NCBI GenBank assembly: GCA_964440935.1
Contig: CAYTTY010000032.1
Location: 1-46,039 of the forward strand
From: WJJR01 sp964440935
GTDB lineage: Bacteria; Zixibacteria; MSB-5A5; WJJR01
DNA: 46,039 bases
Reading direction: 5' to 3'
In this document: piece after piece, positions 33,041 through 42,890 of the stretch
How positions within the stretch are numbered: position 1 is the stretch's first letter
Layout of the letters: the number at the start of each line of letters is the position of its first letter
The notes under the pieces: generated by a model
Told to the model about the DNA's origin: nothing
What the model saw: the letters and a program-made list of their open reading frames with translations, nothing else
Database searches by the model: none
Position numbers and translations under genes: made by a program

Positions 33041-34650
33041 GATTGTTTCACTCCTTCGTCATCCGGCAACCGTCCGTCGATATCGACTCCGGCTTTCTTC
33101 CAGCGACGCACGGCGAGACGGGTGATGATGATCAGAATCAGCAGGTTAAATCCAATGAAGTACACCGTGTAGCGTGTGACGTCGTTGTTGGCCAGGCCGC
33201 TGATGTATCCCGGCAGATTCTGCACACAGAAACCAATGAACACGATGAGCAAATAGGCCGGTGCGACCCATTTGATGATAAAGCGGTAAGCTTTGGGGAT
33301 GCGGATCTTCGCACCCAGATGAGCTTCGGCCATGCCCCGGTCGATGCCCATGATCCAGCCGAAGATGATGATTTGCGTGGTGGCGACGATGAAGATCAAC
33401 GCCGTACCCACCCAGAAGTCCATCGTGTCGAGCGCGACCAATCCCTTGCTGAAGTAGAGCACCCACAGCGCGCCGGCGGCCGTGAGAACCATCAGCAGCG
33501 CCACCGTTTGCTTGCGGGTGAAGCCGAGCGCTTCCTCGACAAATGCGCGCAACGGATTGAGCATTGACAGCGAACTGGTGATGGCGGCCAGGAATAACAT
33601 CAGAAACCACACCGCACCGGTGGCGCGTCCAATCGGGCCCATGTATTCGAAGACGATGGGCAATGTGTTAAATCCCAATCCGAAGGTGCCGCCGGTGGTG
33701 CCTGCTGCACCCAGAAAGACAAACGCGGCGGTGATTGAAATCAGTCCGCCGAAAGCGACTTCAAACGTCGCATTGGTCGAGGATGCGGTCAGCGCGGAGA
33801 GCACAACATCATCCTTCTTGCGCAGGTACGACGAGTAATTCATGATAATACCGAACCCGACCGACAGACTGAAGAACACCTGTCCCGCCGCCGCGAGCCA
33901 GGTTTTGAAATCGCCAAGCGCGGCCAAATCGGGATTCCACATGAACCCCAGACCGTTGATGACATTGTGTTCCGGTTGGGTCGGATCGGGTGTGCCGAGT
34001 GTCAGCACGCGAATCAGCACGACCACCGCGCAAATCGCAATCGCCGGCATCGCCCAGCGGCAGAAATTCTCGATCCCTTTGGTCAGCCCGCGGTAGATCA
34101 GCCCGAAGTTTAACAGAAAGACAATCAGCCAGAAGATGGTCGGTGTGTCGAGCCACCCCCCCTTCAATAGGCCATTGCGGTCGGCGCCGGTAATCTGGTT
34201 GAACACCGAATTCGACGCTTCGGCGTATTGCTGCGGATCGGCGCCGAGGCTGATGCCGCCGCTGATGTACCCCCAGGCGTATTGGAGACACCAGGCCTCA
34301 ATGACGCTGTAGTACATGTAAATCACAAACGGGATCAGCAGGCCGATCACACCGATATAGCGGGTGATCGGGCCGTGTCCCGACATGCCGAAGATGCCGA
34401 CGACCGAATGGAATCCCTTCCGGCCACCGTACCGTCCGAGCGTCCATTCTGCCCAGCCGATCGGAATGCCGAGCAGCAGCAGCGCGATGAAATACGGAAT
34501 CATGAAGGCGCCGCCGCCGTATTCCACTGCCTGCCCGGGAAAGCGGAGAAAGTTTCCCAAGCCAACCGCCGACCCGGCCACCGCCAGAATGCAGCCGAGA
34601 CGCGTGCCCCAGAATTCGACTTTTTCGCGGGTTGTCGGAGCGTTTGCCAT
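33037..34650 (-). CDS. NSS-family sodium-dependent amino-acid transporter (MetP-like)
   Basis: A 537-aa inner-membrane Na+ symporter of the neurotransmitter:sodium symporter family with 12 TM helices. The first helix motif is GCILAVAGSAVGLGNFLRFPGQAVEYGGGAFMIPY, containing the GLGNxxRFP unwound region for Na+ and substrate. FFSLSVGFGIIMNYSSYL (TM6 region) and SSLSMLNPLRAFVEE (TM8) supply further Na+ sites. The start at ATG 34650 is preferred because the next in-frame ATG upstream (34680) has no Shine-Dalgarno. It is coupled to the 43-aa subunit by an ATGA overlap. Substrate is likely a neutral or hydrophobic amino acid. Confidence 0.93.
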   Translation of the reverse strand: MANAPTTREKVEFWGTRLGCILAVAGSAVGLGNFLRFPGQAVEYGGGAFMIPYFIALLLLGIPIGWAEWTLGRYGGRKGFHSVVGIFGMSGHGPITRYIGVIGLLIPFVIYMYYSVIEAWCLQYAWGYISGGISLGADPQQYAEASNSVFNQITGADRNGLLKGGWLDTPTIFWLIVFLLNFGLIYRGLTKGIENFCRWAMPAIAICAVVVLIRVLTLGTPDPTQPEHNVINGLGFMWNPDLAALGDFKTWLAAAGQVFFSLSVGFGIIMNYSSYLRKKDDVVLSALTASSTNATFEVAFGGLISITAAFVFLGAAGTTGGTFGLGFNTLPIVFEYMGPIGRATGAVWFLMLFLAAITSSLSMLNPLRAFVEEALGFTRKQTVALLMVLTAAGALWVLYFSKGLVALDTMDFWVGTALIFIVATTQIIIFGWIMGIDRGMAEAHLGAKIRIPKAYRFIIKWVAPAYLLIVFIGFCVQNLPGYISGLANNDVTRYTVYFIGFNLLILIIITRLAVRRWKKAGVDIDGRLPDDEGVKQS

Positions 34651-34776
34651 CTGTCTGCCACCGTTGCGCGTTGTGATCATCCGTGGCTAACGGGACGGAA
34701 TGTACATATTGGCCGCAGGGGCGTGAAGGGCAAAATGCCGTCACGCGGCGATTTCTATTCCCAGAATCGTAAAATT

Positions 34777-35164
34777 AGAGCGGTTGTCATAAGTCCTTTC
34801 CGTTTGCACAAGAGGATGCCGCGGGTTTCAAAGGGCGTGTTGAAATACCCCATTCGGTTTCGCCGAATGTGCAGACCGAATGAGGCTGTCCCATAAAGCG
34901 GCGGGTGGGGGCGCACACATCGGTGCGCCTCTACAATCGGTAGGGGCAGACCTGTGTGTCTGCCCCACTCGTAAACGCATTGGGAGCTATAGGGATCGTC
35001 AGAATTTGGTTCCGGTTCTCGACAATGGAGCATGGGTGTCTCGCTTGCCGTAAGCAAGGTCGAACGAGCCATGTTGCACGGGTAGTTCGACTGCGCTCAC
35101 TATGAACGAGGCGCCCGTGCTACATCAGTTGTTCAATCGGACAACACTTTTGACAATCGCTCTG
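34777..35164. mobile_element. Composite MITE-like element
   Basis: The outer ends match the family (TTAGAGCGGTTGTCATAAGT; complement of TTTTGACAATCGCTCTG). The interior differs from both other forms, and a further terminus-like AGGGATCGTCAGAATT lies near 34994. It looks like nested or rearranged copies. Confidence 0.5.
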
Positions 35165-35261
35165 GAATCAATCTATCTAGTTCTGATTCAACAGGCGCTT
35201 GCCGTGCAATTGAACTCTACGAATGGACAGTGCTCCGGCCTCTCCCTCATCATCCCAAGAT

Positions 35262-35422
35262 TATAGCAATTGTCATAAGAACTGTCCGATTCCAGCGTGC
35301 CGTCATGCGCCCTCGCGTGACGGCTATCTCCCGTACCAACAAGGCGTCACCCGAGGGCGGGTGACGCCACATATGACCGCCGTGTTGGCTTCAAACGGAC
35401 AATGCGTCTGACAATCGCTCTA
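35262..35422. mobile_element. 161-bp MITE-like repeat, copy 3
   Basis: The termini are TATAGCAATTGTCATAAG and the complement of CGTCTGACAATCGCTCTA. The core hairpin is GGCGTCACCCGAGGGCGGGTGACGCC. It is the best-preserved copy. Confidence 0.8.
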
Positions 35423-35526
35423 AATCCACGTAACACCGCTTTTAGCATTCGGCGTTTATGCGTATTTAGCGGACTGAGGGGGCGGTCGGGTCCGCCATTC
35501 CGGACCACCGCCGTGTTGGGTATCGG

Positions 35527-37809
35527 ATGCTGAAGCGAATTGCCAAAATCGCCGTAGGAATAGTTGGTCTCGCGCTGCTGGCTGCTGTCGGAGTGGCCGC
35601 CGTCTACGGATGGCGCACGATCTTTCCCCGGACGATCTCGACCAATGACCGGCTGGCAGCATTCCCCACGGACGACCTCCCGCTCGATCGTCCTGTAACA
35701 ATCCACTGGAACGAGTACCAGGTGCCGTTCATCGAAGCACGGACCGACCGGGATCTGGCGTTTACGCTCGGTTTGGTGCATGCGCATCTGCGCGGCAGTC
35801 AGATCGGCGTGTTCCGGCTGGCGTCGCAGGGACGTCTCGCGGAAATGGCTGGTGCGCCGGCAGTGCCGATCGATGATGCGCTGCGACGAGTCGATCTCGG
35901 GTATGCGGTCCCCGATATCATCGAATCATTGGACATGGGAACGCGGGCCTGGTTGGAGGCCTTTGTCGACGGTTTGAATTACTACCTGTCACAAGCCGAG
36001 CGCACACCCCCCGATGCCGCGATGTACGGTCTCGATCAGGAACCGTACACGGTGGCCGATGTTCTGACCCTGTCGCGGTTGGCGGGCGCCGATGTCAACT
36101 GGTTCAGTATGTTCTCGCTGCTCAATGCCCGGGTGTCGCGTGATGACTGGAAGGAATTGTGGCGCCAACGGCTCAATGTCAGCCGGGTGGCGTTGCCATC
36201 GATTTCCGAAACACGCCATCTCGCCGACATCAAAGCGCTCATCGAAAACTTCGGCAAGGTGGGCAGCAATTCGGTTGTCGTTGGAACGTCCAAGTCGGCG
36301 AATGGCGCCGGCATGATCGCCAACGATCCGCACCTCGGGATGATGATACCCAATCTGTGGCTGCTGGCCGGTTACAAGTCGCCGTCGTATCACTGCGTTG
36401 GCATGATGATCGCCGGTGTGCCGATGATGGCGCTGGGACGCAACGAGCATCTCGCGTGGGGCGGGACGAACATGCGCGCGGCCACGAGTGATCTGTACGA
36501 TGTGACCAACATCGATCCCTCATTGATTACAGAGACGGCCGATACGATTCGCTCTCGTATCGGCGGCGATCAACCGATCACGATCCGCCGCACACCGTGG
36601 GGACCGATCATCAGCGACGCCGAACCGATCCCGTCACGGCCCGGCGAAGACATTGCCTTACGCTGGATGGGACACGAAGTGACCGATGAAATCGGAGCGT
36701 TCCTGCGGGCCAATCGCGCGCAAACACTGCCGGAGTTTGTCGAGTCGTTTCAGGGCTACGCGGTGTCGAGCCAGAATATGCTGGCGGTTGACACGGCGGG
36801 TAACACGTTGATGACGCTGGCGGTGCGTTTGCCGAAACGATCGTATGATTGGCCGCCGGCGTTTGTTCTCGATCCTGACAACCCCGCACATCAGTGGGAC
36901 GGGTACTACGAATCAGTCGATCTGCCGCTGGCATTCAATCCGCCGCAAGGATACATTGTGTCGGCCAACAACCCGCCGACCGATACGGTGCCGCGGATCG
37001 GGTATTACTTCGGGACATCGGATCGGATTGAGCGCATTTCGCAGATGCTGGATGATGCCGATTCGGTGAATCTGGAATGGCTGAAGCGCATGCAGCGTGA
37101 CGTCTACTCACAACCGGCTCATGCGTTGGCCAAGGAATGGGCAATCCAGATTCGTCAACTTGATCTCACCGATTCGGCGGGACAGGTGTTAACCGCATTG
37201 CAGTCATGGAACGGCCATTACGATGTCGACTCGAAAGGTGCGTTGGCGCTTGAGTTGCTCACCTATCATCTGCTGCAGGAACAACAGAAGACAACGACGC
37301 GTTCGTCACGGGATGTCTGGAGTTATGTGCGCTATGCGATGGCCGATGACATTCGCGCCATGAGGACCGTGGCACGGACCGTTCTGTTTGCGGATGCATT
37401 GCGTGCAACACGGGACGATCTTCGGCGTTTCAAGACATGGGGAGAAATACACCGTCAAAAAGCAGGGCTGATGCTCAGCGGAATTCCGGTGGCCGGCACG
37501 CTGTTTCGGTGGGACGAATTTCCTGTCGGCGGATCACGTGAGACGGTGATGAAAACCAACCATGAGTTCACCAACGAGCAGCACTACACCAGCTACGGGT
37601 CGCAATCGCGTCATATCTCCCTGATGAGTGATCCCGACAGCAACTTCTTTGTGTTGTTTGGTGGTGAAGATGGATGGATTGGCAGTGAGAACCTGATCGA
37701 CCAGGTCGAATTGTGGAAGGACGGCGAATACATCCAATGCCCACTGCGTGTCGAGACGATTCGCCAGCGATTCCCATTTACGCTTAACTTGCAGCCAAGT
37801 ACTCCCTGA
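35527..37809 (+). CDS. Penicillin acylase family (Ntn) hydrolase
   Basis: A 760-aa protein of the penicillin/acyl-homoserine-lactone acylase family. An N-terminal TM or signal helix (residues ~7-27, KIAVGIVGLALLAAVGVAAV) exports it. The alpha-subunit part (~50-230) has WNEYQVPFIEARTDRDLAFTLGLVHA. Self-cleavage would occur before Ser247 in GSNSVVVG, which becomes the N-terminal nucleophile. The beta part has NGAGMIANDPHLGMMIPNLW (oxyanion and substrate pocket), ERISQMLDDAD and NHEFTNEQHYTSYGSQSRHI near the end. The family hydrolyses amide bonds of beta-lactams, acyl-homoserine lactones or lipopeptides; the substrate here is unknown. There is a weak ribosome-binding site. The next gene starts 1 nt after its stop. 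Confidence 0.92.
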   Translation: MLKRIAKIAVGIVGLALLAAVGVAAVYGWRTIFPRTISTNDRLAAFPTDDLPLDRPVTIHWNEYQVPFIEARTDRDLAFTLGLVHAHLRGSQIGVFRLASQGRLAEMAGAPAVPIDDALRRVDLGYAVPDIIESLDMGTRAWLEAFVDGLNYYLSQAERTPPDAAMYGLDQEPYTVADVLTLSRLAGADVNWFSMFSLLNARVSRDDWKELWRQRLNVSRVALPSISETRHLADIKALIENFGKVGSNSVVVGTSKSANGAGMIANDPHLGMMIPNLWLLAGYKSPSYHCVGMMIAGVPMMALGRNEHLAWGGTNMRAATSDLYDVTNIDPSLITETADTIRSRIGGDQPITIRRTPWGPIISDAEPIPSRPGEDIALRWMGHEVTDEIGAFLRANRAQTLPEFVESFQGYAVSSQNMLAVDTAGNTLMTLAVRLPKRSYDWPPAFVLDPDNPAHQWDGYYESVDLPLAFNPPQGYIVSANNPPTDTVPRIGYYFGTSDRIERISQMLDDADSVNLEWLKRMQRDVYSQPAHALAKEWAIQIRQLDLTDSAGQVLTALQSWNGHYDVDSKGALALELLTYHLLQEQQKTTTRSSRDVWSYVRYAMADDIRAMRTVARTVLFADALRATRDDLRRFKTWGEIHRQKAGLMLSGIPVAGTLFRWDEFPVGGSRETVMKTNHEFTNEQHYTSYGSQSRHISLMSDPDSNFFVLFGGEDGWIGSENLIDQVELWKDGEYIQCPLRVETIRQRFPFTLNLQPSTP

Positions 37810-37810
37810 C

Positions 37811-38686
37811 ATGGGTTACGATCACCGATTCGAATCCCCCGATGGGCACACCATCAGTTATGCCGACATGGGTGACCCTAACGGCCGGCCGGTGTTGTTC
37901 TGCCATGGGTGGCCGGGGTCGCGCATGGAATCGCGCAAAGCGGATGAGGCGTCGCGTGACCTTGGCATCCGGTTGATTGCGCCCGATCGTCCGGGAATCG
38001 GTGCATCAACACATAATCCGAGTCGCACCGTCTTGGACTGGCCGAAGAATGTCGCCGAATTGTTGACACATCTCGGGATTGATGAATTCGATGTTCTGGG
38101 TGTTTCCGGTGGTGCACCGTACGCGTATGCGTGTGGAATTGAACTGCCCAATCGTATTGGCACAATTGGCATTTGTTGTGGATTGCCGCCGATTGATCGT
38201 GAGGAATCGGGACATCGGCTGCTCCCGGTGCACCGGTTGTTGATGTTTTTGGATGAGCATGTGCCGCCACTGGCGAAGCTGTCGCTTCATTTGGCCGGAG
38301 TGCTGTTTCGAAATGTACCACCGCGCTTGCTGACCGCGCCGATCCGGTTTTCTCTGCCGGACGCCGACCGTCGCATCGTTGTCGATGCTGCGATCGGTCA
38401 TTTGCTGGAAGATAACATTCGTACGGCGTTTGCTCAAAACTCCGACGGTGTCATCACCGACGGACGATTGATTGCACGACAGTGGGGATTTGATCCGGGC
38501 GACGTCGACGTGCCGCTCGTGTTCTGGCACGGCCTGCGTGATCCGATTGTGCCCTTTGATCTGGCCGAACCGGTGATGAAACGCTTCCCCAATGCGACGG
38601 TCAACACATTGGCGGAAGAGGGACATTTCTCGCTCCCGTTTACACACATTCGATCGATTCTCGAATCGATTGTGAAGCGGTCGTAG
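37811..38686 (+). CDS. Alpha/beta-fold hydrolase
   Basis: A 291-aa serine hydrolase of the alpha/beta-hydrolase_1 type. It has the oxyanion segment FCHGWPGSRMESR, nucleophile elbow GVSGGAPYA (Ser in GxSGG), the acid in HGLRDPIVPFD and the catalytic His in EEGHFSLPF near the C-terminus, so the triad is complete. The start at ATG 37811 lies 1 nt after the penicillin-acylase stop and lacks its own Shine-Dalgarno, which points to translational coupling; the longer frame from 37748 would overlap. No signal peptide is seen, so it is cytoplasmic. Substrate unknown. Confidence 0.9.
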   Translation: MGYDHRFESPDGHTISYADMGDPNGRPVLFCHGWPGSRMESRKADEASRDLGIRLIAPDRPGIGASTHNPSRTVLDWPKNVAELLTHLGIDEFDVLGVSGGAPYAYACGIELPNRIGTIGICCGLPPIDREESGHRLLPVHRLLMFLDEHVPPLAKLSLHLAGVLFRNVPPRLLTAPIRFSLPDADRRIVVDAAIGHLLEDNIRTAFAQNSDGVITDGRLIARQWGFDPGDVDVPLVFWHGLRDPIVPFDLAEPVMKRFPNATVNTLAEEGHFSLPFTHIRSILESIVKRS

Positions 38687-38699
38687 GCCGGATGCGCGG

Positions 38700-38850
38700 A
38701 TGACAGTTGGGGTTGCGTTCGCAATCGGACAATTATTCTGACAATCGCTCTAGCGCACCCGCCGTGTGGGTCAATCGTGAGGGTGAGTTACGTGAACCTT
38801 GATGGCACAGAACGCCATCAGGGCCACGGCGTTGTGTGGCGGTTAGGGGA
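38700..38850. repeat. MITE-like terminus and GATGGC hairpin repeat
   Basis: A right terminus (ATTATTCTGACAATCGCTCTA) ends near 38752. Downstream TTGATGGC-acagaac-GCCATCAGGGCCAC resembles TGATGAGC-aaagaac-GCTCATCAGGGCCAC at 32760-32790, a second small hairpin family. No gene is seen. Confidence 0.55.
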
Positions 38851-38876
38851 GGGCGCCCCACACTTGAAACTCATGC

Positions 38877-38905
38877 AAAAAGTAAAAGCGCCTCCGGAGA
38901 GGCGC
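38877..38905 (-). terminator. Intrinsic terminator after lipoprotein gene
   Basis: On the minus strand GCGCCTC-tccg-GAGGCGC is followed by TTTTACTTTTT, 26 nt past the lipoprotein stop. Confidence 0.9.
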
Positions 38906-38930
38906 CTTGTTGTGTGTGTTGGTGGTTGTT

Positions 38931-39575
38931 TTAGTTCTGTGTTTTGATTGAGACATCGTAGCGGATCGACACGCTGCAACCTTCGGTGGTGACAACGCCG
39001 AGCGTCTTGGTCTGGTTGCGGGTGTGGATGCCACGATTGACATAACCTTGCTGTGTGGTTGCGCTGTAGCTTGAGTAACTCCGATCGATCGGCTTCCAGT
39101 CCTGCGACTGACCACTGTTGAATTCGTGAATGGTGTAGTCGGAGCTGGTAAAATCGTAGTTGCTTCCACCATCGAATTCGCGAACCATCGTGTACACCCG
39201 GAACTGCTGACCGTCTTCGCGCGGGAGACTAAACGTCACTGATCGATCTGAGATTTCGGCGGTCTGGCCATTATCGAGATCAACACTCTTCTGCGGGAAC
39301 GATTTCACCAGTTCCCAGCTGCCGTTCTCGTCCTTGACGTGGACCATAAACGAGTACTGGAAATCACCGGAACCGTCGCCGCCGATGCGCACGTTGTTGT
39401 CGCAATCGTAGGTGGCATGGAGACGGCTGAGGCTGACAGTGATTTCGTCCATCGGGGCAGCACTGCCGCCGCTCGGACCGTTGGGGCTGTCTTCGCTGCA
39501 ACCGATGGTGAGGATGGAAAAGCCCGCGACGGTGAACAGCAGGGCGGCCGATTTGATGCGGTTGAACTTGGTCAT
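38931..39575 (-). CDS. Hypothetical lipoprotein
   Basis: A 214-aa protein with a lipoprotein signal (SAALLFTVAGFSILTIGC, lipobox TIGC) followed by a Ser/Gly/Pro-rich linker (SEDSPNGPSGGSAAP). The rest (~45-214) is a beta-rich domain with alternating strands (MDEITVSLSRLHATYDCDNN, FQYSFMVHVKDENGSWELV, VTFSLPREDGQQFRVYTMVR) and two late strands ending VSIRYDVSIKTQN. C57 and C200 could form a disulfide. I recognise no family. A strong terminator follows. The gene is divergent from the ECF sigma gene with about 195 nt between, so it may be a target of that sigma factor, as a guess. Confidence 0.7.
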   Translation of the reverse strand: MTKFNRIKSAALLFTVAGFSILTIGCSEDSPNGPSGGSAAPMDEITVSLSRLHATYDCDNNVRIGGDGSGDFQYSFMVHVKDENGSWELVKSFPQKSVDLDNGQTAEISDRSVTFSLPREDGQQFRVYTMVREFDGGSNYDFTSSDYTIHEFNSGQSQDWKPIDRSYSSYSATTQQGYVNRGIHTRNQTKTLGVVTTEGCSVSIRYDVSIKTQN

Positions 39576-39771
39576 GATTTTGTCTCCTTGGGTTGTGTTA
39601 TTGTCTGTTGACTGTTGTTGTCATTTCCGACTTCACCCCCTAACGCCGGAAAGGCAGACAGAACCGATCACGTTTTTTTGAGGTTTTTGGGCATTGTGGA
39701 TGATTTTTCGGACGGATTTCGCGTAATTTATTGGCGGGCAATGTGCTGACTGCTCGCAGGTGGCCCTGATC

Positions 39772-40332
39772 ATGACGGATCCATCCCACGATGTTACCCA
39801 ACTGCTCAATGAGCTGGCTGGCGGTAATCGGACGGTGGTCGATGCGCTGATGCCGTTGGTGTACGATGAGTTACGGCGTTTAGCCCACCTGCGACTCAAT
39901 CGCGAACGGCCCGACCATACGCTGAACACCACGGCGCTGGTCCATGAAGCCTACATCAAACTGGTCAACCAGCAGTCGGTTTCATGGCAGAACCGGGCGC
40001 ACTTTCTGGGTATCGCCGCACAGGCGATGCGGCGGATTCTCATCAATTACGCCCAGAGCCGTCTGGCTGAGAAGCGCGGGGGTGGGCAGCAGATTGTCGA
40101 ACTGAATGACGAGTTGGCCGTTCAGGAAGGCAAAGCGGAAGAGTTGGTTGCCCTCGATGCCGCGTTGGACAAGCTCGCCGAACTGGATGAACGCCAAAGC
40201 AAGATTGTGGAGTTTCGCTTCTTTGGTGGCTTGACACACGACGAGATCGCCGAAGTGCTGGGGATTTCGGTACCGACAGTGCAACGGTCGTGGCGCATGG
40301 CGCGCGCGTGGCTGGCGCGGGAACTCAAGTAA
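39772..40332 (+). CDS. ECF-type RNA polymerase sigma factor (Sigma70_ECF family)
   Basis: A 186-aa sigma factor with regions 2 and 4 only. Region 2: LVYDELRRLAHLRLNRERPDHTLNTTALVHEAYIKLVNQ, with WQNRAHFLGIAAQAMRRILINYA; this layout belongs to the PF07638 ECF subfamily. Region 4: LDERQSKIVEFRFFGGLTHDEIAEVLGISVPTVQRSWRMARAWL, a helix-turn-helix for the -35 element. ATG 39772 follows AGGTGG; a GTG at 39760 is also in frame. It sits 26 nt before a Ser/Thr kinase gene. In Planctomycetes, Acidobacteria and FCB bacteria this pair is typical: the kinase replaces the anti-sigma factor as regulator. Confidence 0.93.
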   Translation: MTDPSHDVTQLLNELAGGNRTVVDALMPLVYDELRRLAHLRLNRERPDHTLNTTALVHEAYIKLVNQQSVSWQNRAHFLGIAAQAMRRILINYAQSRLAEKRGGGQQIVELNDELAVQEGKAEELVALDAALDKLAELDERQSKIVEFRFFGGLTHDEIAEVLGISVPTVQRSWRMARAWLARELK

Positions 40333-40358
40333 GCAACGCATCCTCACCGATCCAACCT

Positions 40359-42890
40359 ATGGACACGAATCGCTGGAAACGCGTGCAGGACTTGTTCGAC
40401 GCAGCAGTCGACATGCCTGCCGATCAGCGCGCGGCATTTCTCGAGCGCGAATGCGCCGGTGATCTCGAATTGCGTACCGAGGTGGAGTCGCTTTTGGCTG
40501 CCGACGTATCGGACCACGGGATTCTCGATGGACATGCCGCCGATATGATCGCCGTCGAAGAGGCGCCCGCGCGTGAGGGAACAGCGGTTGGTCCGTATCA
40601 GTTGGTTGAAGAAATCGGTGCGGGCGGAATGGGGACCGTGTACCTGGCGGAGCGGGCCGACGGGCAGTTCCGTCAAAAGGTGGCGCTCAAAGTCATCCGT
40701 CGTGGCATGGACACCGAACAGATCCTGCAGCGATTCGCCGGCGAACGCCAGATTCTCGCGCGCTTGCAGCATCCGAACATTGCGCGACTCTTCGATGGCG
40801 GCGTGACTGATGATGGTGTGCCGTACTTCACGATGGAATACATCGATGGTGAGCCAATCGATGTATATTGCGACACACGGAGACTGCCCGTCGATGATCG
40901 GCTACGGTTGTTTCTCACCGTCTGCGACGCCGTTGACTATGCGCATCATAATCTGGTCGTGCACCGCGATCTGAAACCGGGAAACATGCTGGTTGCCGGT
41001 GACGGCACAATCAAACTGCTCGACTTCGGTATCGCGAAAGTGATCGGCCCTGTCGAAGACGCCACACAACTGCAATCGATCACGCGTACCGGTGCGCGGG
41101 TCATGACACCCGGTTATGCATCGCCGGAGCAGATTCGCGGCGATGCGGTGTCGACGTCGACCGACGTCTATTCGCTCGGCGTCGTATTGTACAAGCTGCT
41201 GACCGGTCTGCGTCCATACGCAATGACTGGGGACAATCCGTTGGAAGCCGAGCGGGCGGTGTTGTTGACCGATCCGAACCGTCCGAGTGCCGCGGTCATC
41301 GCACCACCCGAGTTCACCGGCGCCGATGACACCGAAGTCTCGGCGGCGCGTCTGGCTGCGGCGCGGGGTACGACGCCGGAACGGTTACGGAAACGTCTCT
41401 CGGGTGATCTCGACAACATTTGCCTGATGGCATTGCGTAAAGAACCCGACCGGCGGTACGCGTCGGCGGGGCATCTGCGCGATGAGATCCGGCGGCATCT
41501 GAACGGATTGCCGGTTGAGGCGCGTCCCGATACGATCGGGTATCGGGTCAGTAAGTTCGCACGACGGTACCGTGGAGCAGTGGTCACCGCGGCCGCGGTG
41601 CTGGCGATGTTAATTGGGATTGTGACGTTTTACACGATTCGTTTGGCGAGCGAGCGCGATCGCGCACAGGTCTCGGCCGAACGGGCGCAAACCGCGTCTC
41701 GGTTTTTGCGTGGCATGTTCGAGTTGCCGATGACCGGGACAGTCGGTGGGCGAGTGACGGTGCGTGAGTTGCTCGAGAACGGTGCATCGCGTATCGAAAC
41801 CGAGTTCGCCGGCCAACCCGACATGAAGGCAGACATGTATGCGGTGTTGGGCGATCTGAGCTTGAAAATGGGCATGTTCGAATCCGCTCTCGATATGCTG
41901 GCGCGCAGTATCGAACTGAAACGCGAATTGTACGATGATCCACATCCGGACATCGCAGAGACAATCTACCTGGCCGCGGCGTCGGCTTACGAGATCCGCG
42001 AATTCGGCGCCGCCGAGACGCTTTACAACGAGGCATTGACGATCCAACGGATGATGGAACCAACCGATGATTCGGCGGTGGCGGGGATTCTTAATGACCT
42101 CGGTGCACTTTGGCGTCATCAAGGTGAATACGCCAGGGCCGAATCGGTGTACACCGAGGCGTTACACATTCGGCGTCGTGTCTTCGGCGAGCGTCACGCC
42201 GATGTTGCGCATACGCTGAATCATCTCGCACGCCTGAAATACAACCAGGGGCAGTACGCCGAGTCGGAGCCGTTGTTCCGGGAGGCGTTGGCGATTCGCC
42301 GCGAGGTGCATAATTCGACCGACCCTGAAGTGGGGGCCAGTATGGGCGGTTTGGCGGGGGTGCTCGATGCGATGGGGCGGCATAGGCAAGCACTGCCCTT
42401 GCGCGAGGAATGCTGGGCGATCATGGACAGTTCGCTGGGGCCGGAACATCCCTACACCTTCATGAGCCTAACCAGCCTGGCGCGTACACTCGCAAGACTT
42501 GAGAAATACGACAGTGCGGAGAGGCTATATCGAGAGTCGCTGGGACGCCATCGACAGTTCCTGCCGGAGCACAGTCTCAACCTGTCGTCGCCATTGATTG
42601 GTTTGGGGGAATTGTTGATGCGCACCGGTCGCGCCGCCGAGGCCGAACCGTTGCTGCGCGAGGCGCTGACGATCGAGTTGGCGTCGCTACCGGAAACGCA
42701 TTACAGTGTAGCACAGAGCCAGGGTGCGCTGGGCGGCTGCCTGACCGAATTGGGGCAATTCGCCGAGGCCGAATCACTCTTGGTCAAGAGCCATACCACC
42801 CTCGCGGCAACGCGCCCGGCCGACGACTACATGGTCCGCGATGCGGTCAGGAGGCTGGAGCGGTTGTATCGGCAGCGGGGGAGGCCGTAG
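40359..42890 (+). CDS. Membrane Ser/Thr protein kinase with TPR periplasmic domain
   Basis: An 843-aa protein. Residues ~1-70 are a helical leader common to this kinase class (RVQDLFDAAVDMPADQRAAFLERECAGD). The Hanks-type kinase spans ~80-380: GAGGMGTV loop, VALK (Lys111), HRDLKPGNM catalytic loop, LLDFGIAK, TPGYASPEQ activation segment. One TM helix (~406-428) follows. Residues ~450-835 hold TPR repeats of the kinesin-light-chain type (AETLYNEALTIQRMMEP, ARAESVYTEALHIRRRVFGE, AESEPLFREALAIRREVHN), expected outside the membrane. The start ATG 40359 is chosen because it opens the conserved leader. It is cotranscribed with the ECF sigma gene. Confidence 0.95.
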   Translation: MDTNRWKRVQDLFDAAVDMPADQRAAFLERECAGDLELRTEVESLLAADVSDHGILDGHAADMIAVEEAPAREGTAVGPYQLVEEIGAGGMGTVYLAERADGQFRQKVALKVIRRGMDTEQILQRFAGERQILARLQHPNIARLFDGGVTDDGVPYFTMEYIDGEPIDVYCDTRRLPVDDRLRLFLTVCDAVDYAHHNLVVHRDLKPGNMLVAGDGTIKLLDFGIAKVIGPVEDATQLQSITRTGARVMTPGYASPEQIRGDAVSTSTDVYSLGVVLYKLLTGLRPYAMTGDNPLEAERAVLLTDPNRPSAAVIAPPEFTGADDTEVSAARLAAARGTTPERLRKRLSGDLDNICLMALRKEPDRRYASAGHLRDEIRRHLNGLPVEARPDTIGYRVSKFARRYRGAVVTAAAVLAMLIGIVTFYTIRLASERDRAQVSAERAQTASRFLRGMFELPMTGTVGGRVTVRELLENGASRIETEFAGQPDMKADMYAVLGDLSLKMGMFESALDMLARSIELKRELYDDPHPDIAETIYLAAASAYEIREFGAAETLYNEALTIQRMMEPTDDSAVAGILNDLGALWRHQGEYARAESVYTEALHIRRRVFGERHADVAHTLNHLARLKYNQGQYAESEPLFREALAIRREVHNSTDPEVGASMGGLAGVLDAMGRHRQALPLREECWAIMDSSLGPEHPYTFMSLTSLARTLARLEKYDSAERLYRESLGRHRQFLPEHSLNLSSPLIGLGELLMRTGRAAEAEPLLREALTIELASLPETHYSVAQSQGALGGCLTELGQFAEAESLLVKSHTTLAATRPADDYMVRDAVRRLERLYRQRGRP

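Larger units (their letters stand above)
34690..35526. other. Gene-free region with MITE-like elements
   Basis: No gene is supported. A composite element with family termini spans about 34777-35164 (left TTAGAGCGGTTGTCATAAG, right TTGACAATCGCTCTG) and contains small hairpins such as GGGGCAGACC-tgtgt-GTCTGCCCC. A complete 161-bp element follows at 35262-35422. Confidence 0.65.
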
